A stretch of 64,000 nt of DNA from Rhizopus sp. PT2906 (Eukaryota > Mucoromycota > Mucoromycetes > Mucorales > Rhizopodaceae), in assembly GCA_025529335.1 (NCBI GenBank), contig JAMYHX010000065.1, positions 61,539-125,538 of the forward strand. Reading direction: 5' to 3'. Every line of letters begins with the position of its first letter. Position 1 is the first letter of the stretch. The position numbers were made by a program, and so were the translations under genes. Shown one piece after another: positions 1-10,778 of the stretch. The notes beneath the pieces are model-generated. The model was not told the DNA's origin. It saw nothing but the letters and a program-made list of their open reading frames with translations, and made no database searches.

Positions 1-1
1 G

Positions 2-1735
2 AGCTCAAGTATAAAGAGCGTCAAGTCCAAGAAGAGCTCAAGTATAAAGAGCACCAAAAGACCCGAAGGATCTCTTGAATTCAGTGCTGCTGTTGATGTG
101 ATTATACCAGACGCTAGTGCTGAAAACCCGATTATTCTGTCCAATGTTGAAGATCAACCACTGTGCAAACCAGACGTACCGACCTCTCCTGTCAAAGAAC
201 TCAAGGTGATGCCTGGCTATGATTTTTTTGTGCTGACAAACAAGATTGAGTATCCTCGAAAACTGCTCATGGACCGAACGAATCATCTCTTGGTTGTATC
301 GCCTGAACGCGGTCTGTACTCTATCCGTATGGACAAGTGTGGTAATTCAGATATTATGCAAATCTTGGACGGTACATTGTATGACGAAAAGCTCGGAACA
401 GGTGTTGCCATCTATGGTCAACATATTTTTGTGGCAACCGAGACATCGATCTACCGATTTCCCTATAGTGATGGTCAGCATTCTCCTTTGGTTGATGGTG
501 TCAAGGTGATGTCAAATTTGAATCCGCTTAAATCAACCGAGGCGCCTGATATTGTCATTGACGTGCATGGATCCGCATTCATTCCTCGCTCGGTAACTGA
601 TATAGATGACAAGGCTGGATCGACACATGCAGTGATCAAAAAGTTTAATTTCCGTGATATACCACAAAAAGGCTATGACTTTGATGTCGATGGTGAGTTC
701 TTTGCGTTCGGTACAAACACCCAAGGTTTACTCGGATTTGATGTTCAATCCCAACTTTGGGGTCTTAATGGACTTCCTAAAGATATAAAGAGAACCGACA
801 TTCACCCTGATCAAGGTACACATCCTTTACTCAACACAACGAATCCTTATGTTAACTTTTATATAACAGATCTTTCCCTCTCTGGTCTTGCAGAGGAATT
901 AAACAAGTACGCAGGTCCTGGAAACAACTATGGATTCCCTTACTGCTACACAGAACACAGTCTAGAAAAAATAACCGAACTCTCTAAAGGCCGTGGTGGA
1001 CAATGGGGTAATCCTGTCTTCTTGAACGAGTCATTTGCTCTTGATGCTTATTGCCTTGATGAAAGAAACAACCGTGTTCCCGAAGTTCCCTTGCCTCCAA
1101 AATCATATGCTTCCAATGTTCATTTTTACAGTGGCACGTTCTGCTCTGTCGGCGATCTGGCGACCTTGGGTACCTCGGTGGGTCTTCCCTGTAATTGGAC
1201 AAATACTCCCATCATTGCCAATCACGGATTCGATAATCAACCAGAAGGACACAGTGTGGTTCATATTCCATTCTATGATCTCGGACATAAACCTCGTCTT
1301 GATTTGGATGTAGATGTTATTTTGGAGGCATCACAACCTTGTGGTGAAGGTAAATGTTTTGCTCCTTATGGATTAGCCGTGGATCAATATGGTCGCTTGT
1401 ATGTCAGTAGTGATGAGACGAACGAGATTGTCGTTGTTACTCGTAATTTCAGCGAAACAGCTGCTCGAGAATTTACAGATAAAGTAAATGCTTTGGAAGA
1501 TTCTATGGAGGATTCCAAAGAACAGGGTGATGATGAAAAGAGTGGCAAAGATGATGACAAGAACGATAAAGGCGACGACAAGGACGATAAAGGTGACGAC
1601 AAGAACGATAAAGGCGACGACAAGAACGATAAAGGCGACGACAAGGACGATAAAGGTGACGACAAGGACGATAAAGGCGACTACAAGAGTAATAGCAAGC
1701 ATCGTAAAAATGATGCGAAAAACCCGCGATCATGA
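2..1735 (+). CDS. Sorbosone/glucose dehydrogenase-like beta-propeller protein, 5' end outside window
   Basis: The frame is open to the left edge, so the N-terminus is missing; the first in-window residues are two 11-residue Ser/Lys repeats (SSSIKS core, a 33-bp direct repeat at 1-66). The body of about 470 residues resembles the soluble quinoprotein glucose/L-sorbosone dehydrogenase fold (six-bladed beta-propeller): GPGNNYGFPYCYTEHS, CFAPYGLAVDQYGRLYVSS and repeated GxxxD strands. Cysteines (KPDVPT upstream CKP, CSVGD, CNW, CGEGKC) fit a secreted, disulfide-bonded protein. The last ~60 residues are a 21-bp tandem repeat coding GDDK(N/D)DK units, ending in a basic Lys/Arg tail. Whether PQQ is bound or the domain is non-catalytic cannot be told. 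The gene is convergent with the FAS1 gene, 116 bp apart. Function is inferred from the fold only. Confidence 0.7.
   Translation, partial: SSSIKSVKSKKSSSIKSTKRPEGSLEFSAAVDVIIPDASAENPIILSNVEDQPLCKPDVPTSPVKELKVMPGYDFFVLTNKIEYPRKLLMDRTNHLLVVSPERGLYSIRMDKCGNSDIMQILDGTLYDEKLGTGVAIYGQHIFVATETSIYRFPYSDGQHSPLVDGVKVMSNLNPLKSTEAPDIVIDVHGSAFIPRSVTDIDDKAGSTHAVIKKFNFRDIPQKGYDFDVDGEFFAFGTNTQGLLGFDVQSQLWGLNGLPKDIKRTDIHPDQGTHPLLNTTNPYVNFYITDLSLSGLAEELNKYAGPGNNYGFPYCYTEHSLEKITELSKGRGGQWGNPVFLNESFALDAYCLDERNNRVPEVPLPPKSYASNVHFYSGTFCSVGDLATLGTSVGLPCNWTNTPIIANHGFDNQPEGHSVVHIPFYDLGHKPRLDLDVDVILEASQPCGEGKCFAPYGLAVDQYGRLYVSSDETNEIVVVTRNFSETAAREFTDKVNALEDSMEDSKEQGDDEKSGKDDDKNDKGDDKDDKGDDKNDKGDDKNDKGDDKDDKGDDKDDKGDYKSNSKHRKNDAKNPRS
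1548..1684 (+). repeat. 21-bp tandem repeat coding acidic/Lys heptads
   Basis: About six copies of a 21-bp unit of the type gatgacaagaacgataaagg encode GDDKNDK / GDDKDDK heptads at the C-terminus of the sorbosone-dehydrogenase-like protein. Units differ mainly by aac/gac in the fifth codon. Such in-frame minisatellites vary in copy number between strains. Confidence 0.85.
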
Positions 1736-1851
1736 ATGAACGTTTCAATCTTACATATAAAAAAATCAAACATAGACACATACACAATGTAGACAAATAA
1801 AACATGACATTTTATATAAAATGCTCTTACAAAAAAAAACATGCCTTTTTT

Positions 1852-4375
1852 TTAAAATATCGGCCTGTAACCTAATCTTCTTCTGTTGTATACCTTGTAT
1901 CCAAAGAAGCCGCATACTGAAATTGTTCCACCAATTAAAGCAATCATGAGTAAGATGACAAACAGTGACCAGAGGAAAGGTAGGCCAAAGATACCTCTTC
2001 GTACGGGCATCAAAACACTGTCAATTAAAATGATGCCTCCATTGGCGGATGTACGTCCAAATCCCAGAATTTGAGCTTGTTGATCGCTGTCCTTCACTTG
2101 AACCACCCATTCTCCCTTTTCAGTTTGTTGGATTGTCACTCGATCTGCCAATGAAAGCAAGGTGGGATATTCAAAGGACAGCAGCTTTTTTAGTTTAGTC
2201 ACAGTGCTCGATTCATGACTTGTCCATTCGTCCTGCCAGGTCGCAGATACCATATGCATCTTAGCTATACGTTCCAGCTGGTAAGGATCTTCCAGTAAGG
2301 CTTGAACATCTAGTCGGGTGAATGCCTTGTCTGTAGGTGCAAGTATGACCGTGTTATCTTGTTGGGTTAGGTTGAGCAGTTCTGCCTTCTCCAAGATGGT
2401 CATCAACGTGTTAGCCTCAATGCCTACCAGAACTTGCTGATTGGTAATCTGCACGTCACTTGGGATTTGAACCTTTGAAATCTTGTGTATGACGCCATTG
2501 GATACCAAGATATTTGGTTTATTCACAATCGCTGCTGTCAAGCTATCATCTGGTCTACCGACATGAATAACCTGATCGTCTGGGCTGATACGTAATGTGG
2601 AATTGGCCAAGGTGCTTACTTCGTGCGTCTTGCTTTTCATATCTTCTTCATACAGTAACTTCTTGGCCGCGTGGTATCTCAAAACAGACTGAAGTTGAGG
2701 TTTGGCACTAAAATGAACGAGGTATTTGGCCACAAGACCAAGCTCTTTAAATGCATCGTTGGTTGGAGCAAACAAAGTAATGCCCGGTGTACTCTTGATC
2801 TCTTCTACTACCTCAGATACATAAAGGGTGGCGATAAAGGTCGATGAGTCTAGATCAACCACGAGTCTTGATAAAAAGTCTCCAGGTAACGTCAGAGGCT
2901 CGGATATTTTATAGATAATACTGTTTTGAATACTGACTATTTGTTTGTGTTGTCGATAAAGGGTAAATAGATTGTTACATTCTTTATATCTGTGTACTTA
3001 CCAGGATCACCCAGAGATCGAGCGTGATCAAACAAGATGGATGGCTTTTTCTTTCCATCATTTTCAGTATATACAGGCACTCTTTGGCGCTTGTCTCCTA
3101 ATTCAGCTGATTTAAATTCTGTCAATAATAACTTTTTATCAACCAAGGTATCTTGTGACCAGTAGCCTTGAATAACATGATACTCTAGCCAAGATGCAGC
3201 AGGAAGAGGAGGGAGAGGTATATCGTCTTCAGGCGGTATCAAAAAAGTATAGTTTGTGTTCGCTTGGTCAATATAATGCGAGAGGTTATAATTGTCAAAG
3301 AGTTGTACCATGTTTGTAGCATTTAAACCGTACAGGTATTTTCTTGTGTTGAATATCAGTGAGTTTGGTTTGAATATGTCGTCTATTTGATGAATGACAC
3401 CTATGTTCTATATGTATTGGCAATAGTTCATACAACACACTTTTGACTTACCATTGGCAGCTAATATATCAGACTGTGTAATAGCAAGATCATTGACGGA
3501 TGCTTCTCCTTTCTTAGTTGAAGTGATGGTTAAAGAGTCACCAGTAATGGACTTGTCTAGTGAATTATATGATTAACCTGAACCATGTCACATAATAACT
3601 TACATGTCGTTTTCCCTGAAGTAAATTCATCTAAATAGATGGCTTTATCTATGATTGCATATTTTAAAAATATGGACAGGTCTGTTTTGCCATGTTTAGA
3701 CATCAAGTAAGCCGTCTCTATGTCATTGTAATAGCCCAGGGGCTCCTTTTTTGTTGAAACGAATACCGTGAATGGCGTCTTTTCTTTCAATAATTGAATG
3801 ATATCCGCTTTTTGCATGAGTTCATCAAGGGCGGGGTTTATGTCTCTTATGCTATATCCTATTATCGGATATTATTAACATCACTCTCTCTCTCTCTCTC
3901 TTATTGGCTTTCTTTTACCTAAAAGCTTTGGTAATTCCAATACGCTGTCTATAGCATGAATATAGGTATAATTATTCACTTGAATGTCTGTTTCTATCAG
4001 TTTGGCCTGATTTACGTAAACCTTGTGCCCTTTTACTGTCATTTTTATGCGTTGCGCATCGGAGCCTAAATAGCCGTCATACAGTGTCTCCTTTAGCTGA
4101 CCATGATAAAAGTCAGTGGACGGTATGCCTTTGCCTTTTAGAACATGATAGAGCAGTGACTCACGACTGACGGCAGTATCCGGAATTTTCTCAAACGCGG
4201 CATTCACTGGAGCAAAGAATGTACCTGATTCGAGCTCGTTCATCATGGGCACAAGTTCAAGTTTTTGTAAATGAGATACTAGTTTTTCAAATCGTTCATC
4301 CTTTGATAAGACATCAATGATAGTTTGATATGCAATGACTGAATGTAAGCACAGTAATATTATGAGTGATTTCAT
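1852..4375 (-). CDS. Fasciclin (FAS1) multi-domain membrane-anchored surface protein
   Basis: Five exons: 4375-3919, 3858-3604, 3556-3452, 3400-3002, 2936-1852, giving 766 aa in frame. Residues 1-16 are a signal peptide (MKSLIILLCLHSVIAY). About five FAS1 modules follow; the clearest show the FAS1 hallmarks of a 'tffaP(v/t)n.aF' H1 box (TFFAPVNAAFEKI, ITLFAPTNDAFKEL, VILAPTDKAFTRL), a central 'YHvl/YHvi' (LLYHVLKG, EYHVIQG) and a closing 'NGVIHxI' strand (NGVIHQI, NGVIHKI). One transmembrane helix (LFVILLMIALIGGTISVCGFF) lies just before a short Arg-rich cytoplasmic tail, so it is a type I membrane protein rather than GPI-anchored. FAS1 proteins mediate adhesion or cell-wall contact. Intron 1 contains a GA-repeat right after the donor region. 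Confidence 0.85.
3884..3900. repeat. (CT)n microsatellite in FAS1 gene intron 1
   Basis: A CT tract on the plus strand. Read on the gene strand it is a GA run about 20 nt after the splice donor at 3918. Confidence 0.9.
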
Positions 4376-5189
4376 ATGCGTTAGTAAAATTGCAAGATTA
4401 AAGAAAAAAAAAGTAGAAAAAAAAAGACCAAGCTAATAAAAACAATGCCAAGTGTGCACTGGCGCATTTTGCGTCACAATTCAGTATTGAATCGGAGACT
4501 CTTGGCACATTATCTTTCATTTCCCGACAATACTATTGAACCCTATTTTACTCTTTGATACATCTTTTTCAGAAATTATTCGCACACATTACAAGGTCAA
4601 TAACAATTAAATACTTGATGTCTTTTTTATTATTTAAAAATACAACAATTAATACATAAAATGAGCTTGATATTTTTGAGAAAAGGTAAATGTGGTCAAG
4701 ACTTTATACAAAATGAAAAGTTGCTAGAGACTTTGCATAAATAGTCTGATCTTGACTTCTCTTTTTCTTTTCTTCTTCCTTGGACCAAAAAGTAAGATCA
4801 GCTATTCCCCAGCTAGCTCTAAGATTTGTTGCCTCATTTGTTTGAAATTATCATTTTTTTTTATCAGTGTGCGAATAATTTGTGAATAATGTGTAAGAAA
4901 TACTTGCCAATGGAATAGGCGTTACTGATGATGTATATTTTCACACAGTAGCTATTAATATGCCCTTCCAATTCAATAGTTTCATTATAGATCGAATTAA
5001 AGGATGTTCCATCGCTCTTCGTTTGATCACCTTTCCCAGTAGGACTCTGCATGCCTATCCATCCGACACAGCCTTTACGAGAGACAGTTTAGCAATCAGT
5101 CACTATTCGAAGAGCCAAAATATCATGAGAGCCCAGAGAGCGCCTTTTAATATATTGCTTTTCCTTTAGCCAAAGATCTTCAATAGGAT

Positions 5190-5500
5190 TAAACGACGTG
5201 TTTAATATGAATTATTATAATACTCTATATCTTACAGTAGAGCTTACATTCTGCTTTCTTTTTTCGCATCTGATAGGAATGGATCATAACAACAGCAGAT
5301 TCTAGTAAAACATTGATAAATAATTACATTTACCACAATAAATCATGCTGACAACATTGAATCTTTCCTACAAAACTCATACGCGTCTTACTTTTATAAC
5401 ATTCAGCTCTTTTTCACAAAGAATTTAATTTGAAAATCATTGATTTATAACTTTTTTCAATAATAAAGCTTAATACAACAGCTTTGGAGCACTTTATCAG
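5190..5500 (+). repeat. Dispersed repeat, copy 1 (partner at 53216-53530)
   Basis: This block aligns by eye with 53216-53530 in the same orientation, with many substitutions and short indels. Shared anchors include gacgtgttt(a/g)atatgaat, tcttacagtagagc, acattct(g/a)cttt, cgcatctg, attgataaataat, catactgacaacatt-like (catgctgacaacatt here) and attcagctctt. No open frame spans it, so it looks like an old non-coding element or transposon remnant. Confidence 0.7.
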
Positions 5501-5594
5501 CCAGCAAAAGCGAAATATATTGCCTATGGACAAAAAAGAAGATCCCACGATTCAATAATAGAAGAGTATGTAAAAGACGGAGAAGACCTTTTCT

Positions 5595-5809
5595 TCAGAC
5601 AAGAAAAAAAAAAAGTTTACTGGAAAGGACAGAGACATAACACCCATTGAAGATGCTCCTGACATCCCAAGCCTCTCCATGCTTCAAGGCAATGACGACA
5701 CCGCTACCAAAAATGATTAGGAAGCCATACTTGTCCCAAACAGCTGCCAAAGTGGAAGGAAAAGATGAGATGATCATCTGCCCATCAGCTTTCTGCTGGC
5801 TTTCAAAGA
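5595..5809 (-). other. Possible orphan exon with one membrane segment
   Basis: On the minus strand a good acceptor (poly-T then cag) precedes an open stretch reading SYFFRFFESQQKADGQ, then a segment with a plausible transmembrane helix (YGFLIIFGSGVVIAL) and KHGEAWDVRSIF. No start exon, stop or convincing donor could be joined to it. It could be an exon of an unrecognised gene, a decayed copy, or chance. Confidence 0.25.
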
Positions 5810-7112
5810 ATCTGAAGAAATAGGAACTGAAAAAATTATTATCAATTATCTGACATTAAAGCGTGGCATGAAAGAGCCTTTATCACTTCATCTTCCACTT
5901 TGACAACTGTTTGATTAATTATAAATAGGGTGACACACATTTCTCTAGGCTGTCCTCCTTTCTTTCCCGCTCGCGCGCTGCAGCTGGAAAAGTATTTTAA
6001 TTAATTGCATACCAACCATGTGTTTATGCGTGTTTTTTTAATTATTTATGAATATAGCACAATGGATCTACCTTTGCAGTTTTGTGATCCCCCCAAACTC
6101 TTTAATTAAATTTCATAAAACTTTTTCTCTCCTTCTTTTACGTCTCCTTGATGCCTTCCCTTAGTTTATAAAGGAGAATTCTTCCTTTTCCCACTCATGT
6201 CATTGATCGATGCAGGGAAGACAAGTGTAAGGCTACCATGCGTTTCATAAAGGGGCAATCTTTTTTAAACGCACTAGTATGCAATTGTTCTCTCCTGATG
6301 TTAAACAATCTATCTATTTAAATTTATTCTCCGGTGTAAGGGAGGGGCGTTATTTTTCATGAAAGACGCATAATGAGAATGAAAGATTTGGTGATAAACT
6401 TGCGTTTACTTTTATTGTGTCTTCTGGCTTACATTTAGATTTTATCCTGAACTGGGATGATTTAAAAAAGCATCATTATCGCAATATAGTATTACGATGT
6501 ACAAAAATATTATTCATTTTTCTGTGTCAAGAGTTATATGCCATTGATTCGCTATCTCTCTGAACTACAAGCTGACGAAGGAAGATCGTACATCGTATTG
6601 ATACTCCTAGTTATTTTAGAGCAAGATACTAAGGAAATTCTTTATTAAATGCTATCAGGTGAACGGCTTGATATGCTAAAGCTTTCCTGAAAGAAATGCT
6701 TGTAGAAATTTTGTTTTGGCTTGGCATATGAGAATAGAAAGAAACTAGTTACTGTTCAAGTATATGCCAACTGATTACACCTCACGACTGAACTAGGCGC
6801 TTATAGATACCAATGCATACATGACTGTATATTATTCTAGTCTTTTTTTTTTAACTGTTTCGACTGCTACTCTATATAATGTCTTTACCCTCCTGTGTCC
6901 ACGAAAGAAAGTGAGTTGAAAAGGGATTTTTCTTAGCACTGCTCTCAGTGAGCATCGTTCATATGAGAGAATTGCTTTTTCAAAATATAAACTCAAAAGA
7001 GCGACATATGCTCTTTACAAACTTGTCAGAATAATACGTGCATTTCATTGAGCAATGAAAACAGTCTTTTAGGGGTGACATAAGCGAGATGATTGTCTTT
7101 ATTGCATACAAG

Positions 7113-8551
7113 TTAATTATACTCTACAACTGCATACTTTCCACTAAAGCGTAACTCTTCTCTAGAAATACGTCTATTTTCTTCTAAATCCTTTCTCGTT
7201 TCTTCCGAGAGGCCAACAAGAACATCTGCTTTGTTGGTACGCAAAGACACGATGTTTGTAAAGTCGTTTGCCATATCTGGACCAATGGCCTCCTTGAATG
7301 ACGTCGTAAGGGGCCAATCACAGTCAAAGCACAGTTTTCTATAGTTCAGGTCTCCCTTGAAGATGACAAGGTCTGCCTGTTTCATGTCTTCAAACAGACT
7401 AGGAGCATGTGACTTCAAATACCAGTAAGGTAAAGGTGAACACCAAAAATCGTCAGAGGTGACAACAAGACGTTGATCCTGGACATACTGTTGCCATCGA
7501 CGAACCATGGTTTCTAAAGCCTCTGTATCCTCTTGAGTATGGTCTCCAGGGAAAAATTCCTTCTCTAGACACTTTTCAAACATCATTGGCATATCTTTAG
7601 GCATGACGTCAGATACAAACCAAGGGATGGTCTTACAATGGAATACAACCTTAGATGCCTTCTGAGATTGCAACAACCAATCGGCCAAGATCATATCAAC
7701 AAAGACCTCAAAACCTTAAAAAAAAAAAACAACTAAGCTTTTTTTCTGTGCGTCATATTCTCTACTTACCAGAGTTATCTAGAACAAAATCAACACGTCC
7801 TTGATGCATATCCTTTACCTTGTTCCATAACATGTCAATGTGATCTACAACAATAAACTTCTTTCGCTCAGCCAATTTATTCTTTTCAACTGCCTGAAGG
7901 CGACGAATATCGTCTTGAGACATGTTGGTCAATAAACTCAAATCGGTCGCATTTCCCCAGAGACAGACTTCGATGAGTTCGTAATACACAATCTCTAGTT
8001 TCTCTGGAGTCAAGTCTTTGATCAAACCAGGCATCTTGCGCGCCAAATCATAGACAGCACCGTGAGATCCCTTGAAGGTGGCCAACTTTTGACTTTCAAA
8101 GCAGTCGTATCCCACCCAATGCTGTGAGTTTTGAAATATTTCGGCAATTCTTCTGTAAAGATAGCATTCATTGAATAACCAAGTACCCGTGAACCAAGTG
8201 CAGCCTTCAAAGTATTGCTTCAACAGATTGTTCCATGACTCACAGTCCTTTAACGTATCTTGAATGGGTCTATAGTATATACTTTAATAGGGTGTTGGTT
8301 TGTGGTTTTTATAAATACCTTAAAGGCTTATCATCAAGTAGCTCTTGTTTTATCTCTTCAATAGCCTGGATAATCTGTTTTCCCTCGTTTGCGCGTGCTT
8401 CGTTGGTTTCATTACGTATTGTTACTTCAATATCCTTAATAGCACTGTTTAAAATAATAGGCCATCTTCGAATAGTTGTATCATATGCGAAGCTTTCCTT
8501 ATTAGTGGCTCTATATGCAGGGCAAGGTGGGTTATTGGGTGTGATAGACAT
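7113..8551 (-). CDS. Damage-control phosphatase ARMT1-like (DUF89)
   Basis: Three exons, 8551-8319, 8269-7770 and 7714-7113, give 444 aa, the usual size of subfamily III DUF89 proteins (human ARMT1, yeast YMR027W). These are metal-dependent phosphatases acting on sugar phosphates such as fructose-1-phosphate; a carboxyl methyltransferase role has also been proposed. Visible family marks: WFTGTWLFNECYLYRRI and FES(Q)KL near residue 105-140; VDFVLDNSG+FEVFVDMILAD spanning intron 2 (Asp/Asn metal ligands); VIFKGDLNYRKL, the GDLNYRKL box with the third acidic ligand; and SLRTNKADV, the C-terminal RTxK motif. Intron 2's donor follows DNSG with a GTAAGT consensus. It is divergent from the PSMD5-like gene, sharing a 101-bp promoter. 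Confidence 0.9.
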
Positions 8552-8652
8552 AAGAAAAAAAAAAGGAAAAAAATAATAATGAAAACTTTCCCGCCCCGTC
8601 TTATTCAACACTTTTTCTTTTTTCCCAGTTTTTTTTTATCCAGCGCGTTAAA
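8552..8652. promoter_or_regulatory. Short bidirectional promoter between ARMT1-like and PSMD5-like genes
   Basis: The start codons are only 101 bp apart. The interval is T-rich on the plus strand (poly-T blocks near 8610-8640) with A-rich runs towards the ARMT1 start, a typical fungal core promoter layout. No specific factor site was recognised. Confidence 0.5.
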
Positions 8653-10609
8653 ATGTCAACAGCAACGTTATTAAGGCAAGTGATTGAAGCACTTGACCCA
8701 CAATCTGATGTGCCTTTAAAAGACAAAGTGTCTATTCTTCAGACATTCTCTTCTACATTAAAAGGTCCTTTTGCTTATATTTGAATAATAACTTTATATT
8801 GACACACAAGCACTATTGTCAATAGAACCAGTAACCATGGAGCAATCCAGAGAAATATTGTCTACTGCTCCTCTTGGTTTATTTTATCACGGGTTGTCTT
8901 TGGAAGAAGAAAACTTGACTAATGTATTGTGTGAAGTGATCAACAAATTACTTGGACCATTTAGTTATAATGATATCGTATCACCCGAAAACAAGGTAGA
9001 TTAAATGAGAAATAAGAAAAAAGAGACTTATATAAGCAAAATAGCCCTTATTGACCGAGGGATTGACGCATTACAACACGCAAATTCGACTTTTATCAGT
9101 ACAACAAGTATTCAAATGTTTGGTATCGAATGATCTCATTCAATCCATGGTACTTTCCTGAAATAATAATAATGATTTTCTTTTGCTTATACAAACTATA
9201 TATGCAGCTCAACTCCGATATCTATATGCATATCCTTACAACACTTGCATTTCAAGATACCAAGACAGCTCAAAAAGCATCCGAATTATTATACAAGGCT
9301 GCACTTACCGAGCCTGGACAAGAGACCATTTTCAATTCAACTACATGTGCCATCTTTAAACAACTACTCAGAGTGTAAGTGAAGTACGAATACTGATGAC
9401 ATGGAACTCATGTTTGTGTAGAAATGAGACTGTCAAGTTTCGTATTTACGACTTGATGATCAGAATATCCTCCATTTCAGATCATGCATTTGAACTCTGT
9501 GAAACCACAGGACTATTGCATGAATTCTTGAATGAGCTAAAGTCGGATGATTTACTGGTAAAAATCAATGCGATCGAGTTATTGAATGAGGTCGCAGCAA
9601 CACCCGCAGGTCTTGATTTCCTTGAGAAAGCTAATCTGGTAGATGGTATTGCTGCTATATTGGATAATGAGGACGAAGCTGATGTGGCTGTTGTCTTGGT
9701 GAAATGCTCTATTATCAAATTCATTGGTAATTTGGGAGAAAACACACAGGTACCCTTTAAGCAGCTATCAGAGCAGTATGGCATCTTGGATAAGATGGAG
9801 AGAATTATGGATACAGATAATGATGAAATATTGGTAAGTATTGGGATAAGACAGAAAAGACAGACAGAGCTAATCAAGGGTAGATTGTGACCATCTCGAG
9901 TATTGGACTTATTGGATCTCATCTAGCAGGACTTGACCTGCTGTTATCTAATAATCCTACAATGATATCCAAACTCTTCGACCATTACCACTCCTCTATC
10001 GGTCCAGTAAAGGCTGTCATCCTTCAGACATTATCCAAATTGATTGGCGTAAGGTAAGGAATTTAGGGATAGATAAGAGCATATAAATAATTTCAGTAAT
10101 AGGGATGAACCTATGAATGAAAGTGATAAATTGACACTCATGGTATTCAAACAATATCATGGGTTTCCTACAAGATTGATAGCAGAGGCTAAACAGCCGG
10201 ATGACGATATTCGAACTGCTTGCTTCGCACTAATGCAATCTATTGCATTTCATGAATGGGGTCTCGAGGTACGTGGACGCGCGCACATTGTTAGCCATAA
10301 TATATTAAAATAGATGTGAATGTAAATAGTACATGTCACAATCCAACGAATTTATGCAATACATACTAGATCGAACGACAGAGCGCATGCAGCAGGGACA
10401 GGTATTATTATTAAATTTCTCAGTGTTAAATGTCAATAATAATGGTTATTTGGTAGTTATGGAAATTTACAGTTATACAAACATTGATGAATCATCCTAC
10501 AGCAAAAGAGTTGCTAGGAAATGAGTATTACCCCCAATGTATAGTATATATTCGTCAAGGTCCTTATTACAAGCCTTTAGAAGCAACTGTTGCATTCGAA
10601 AGTTCTTAA
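8653..10609 (+). CDS. 26S proteasome assembly chaperone PSMD5/S5b-like
   Basis: Nine exons: 8653-8764, 8811-8995, 9045-9149, 9208-9374, 9422-9833, 9884-10053, 10097-10268, 10330-10401 and 10457-10609, giving 515 aa, close to the ~500 aa of PSMD5/Hsm3. The protein is an all-helical HEAT/ARM-like array (for example AIELLNEVAATPAGLDFLEKA and ISSIGLIGSHLAGLDLLLS) ending LWKFTVIQTLMNHP and RQGPYYKPLEATVAFES, the C-terminal signature I associate with PSMD5. The family binds the Rpt1-Rpt2 base module during regulatory-particle assembly. Intron 1 has an unusual donor context (AAAAG|GTCCTT); the others are ordinary. Two exons are around 70-110 nt. Confidence 0.8.
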
Positions 10610-10778
10610 AACTGTTTCGAATTTCCATAGTTTCTATAAAGAAAAAGGATACAAAGGGGAGAATAAAGCTTAAAAGGGGAAAAAAAAACCAGAAAAGCAA
10701 GATGAGGGGGGTAAAGAAGCTCATTATTAAATAAGTAACCACAACCCTTTTATTTCCTTCTTCTCTTTTTAAAATAAA

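Larger units (their letters stand above)
4376..7112. other. Gene-poor spacer of 2.7 kb
   Basis: Only short open frames occur. The interval holds one copy of a dispersed repeat (about 5190-5500) and a possible orphan exon on the minus strand (5595-5809). Elsewhere it is AT-rich with poly-T/poly-A tracts; I see no other coding signal. Confidence 0.6.

Noticed and set aside
1373..1702. Minus-strand frames with repeated Val/Leu/Phe units opposite the tandem repeat
   Set aside because: They are reverse reading of the 21-bp minisatellite in the sorbosone-dehydrogenase-like gene and have no independent support.
4864..5169. Short frames on both strands upstream of repeat copy 1
   Set aside because: Short, mutually overlapping, without motifs or splice signals; they lie next to non-coding repeat sequence.
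7762..8223. Exon 2 of the ARMT1-like gene as a separate 153-aa gene
   Set aside because: Its ends coincide with good splice sites, and joining to the flanking exons restores the DUF89 protein in frame.
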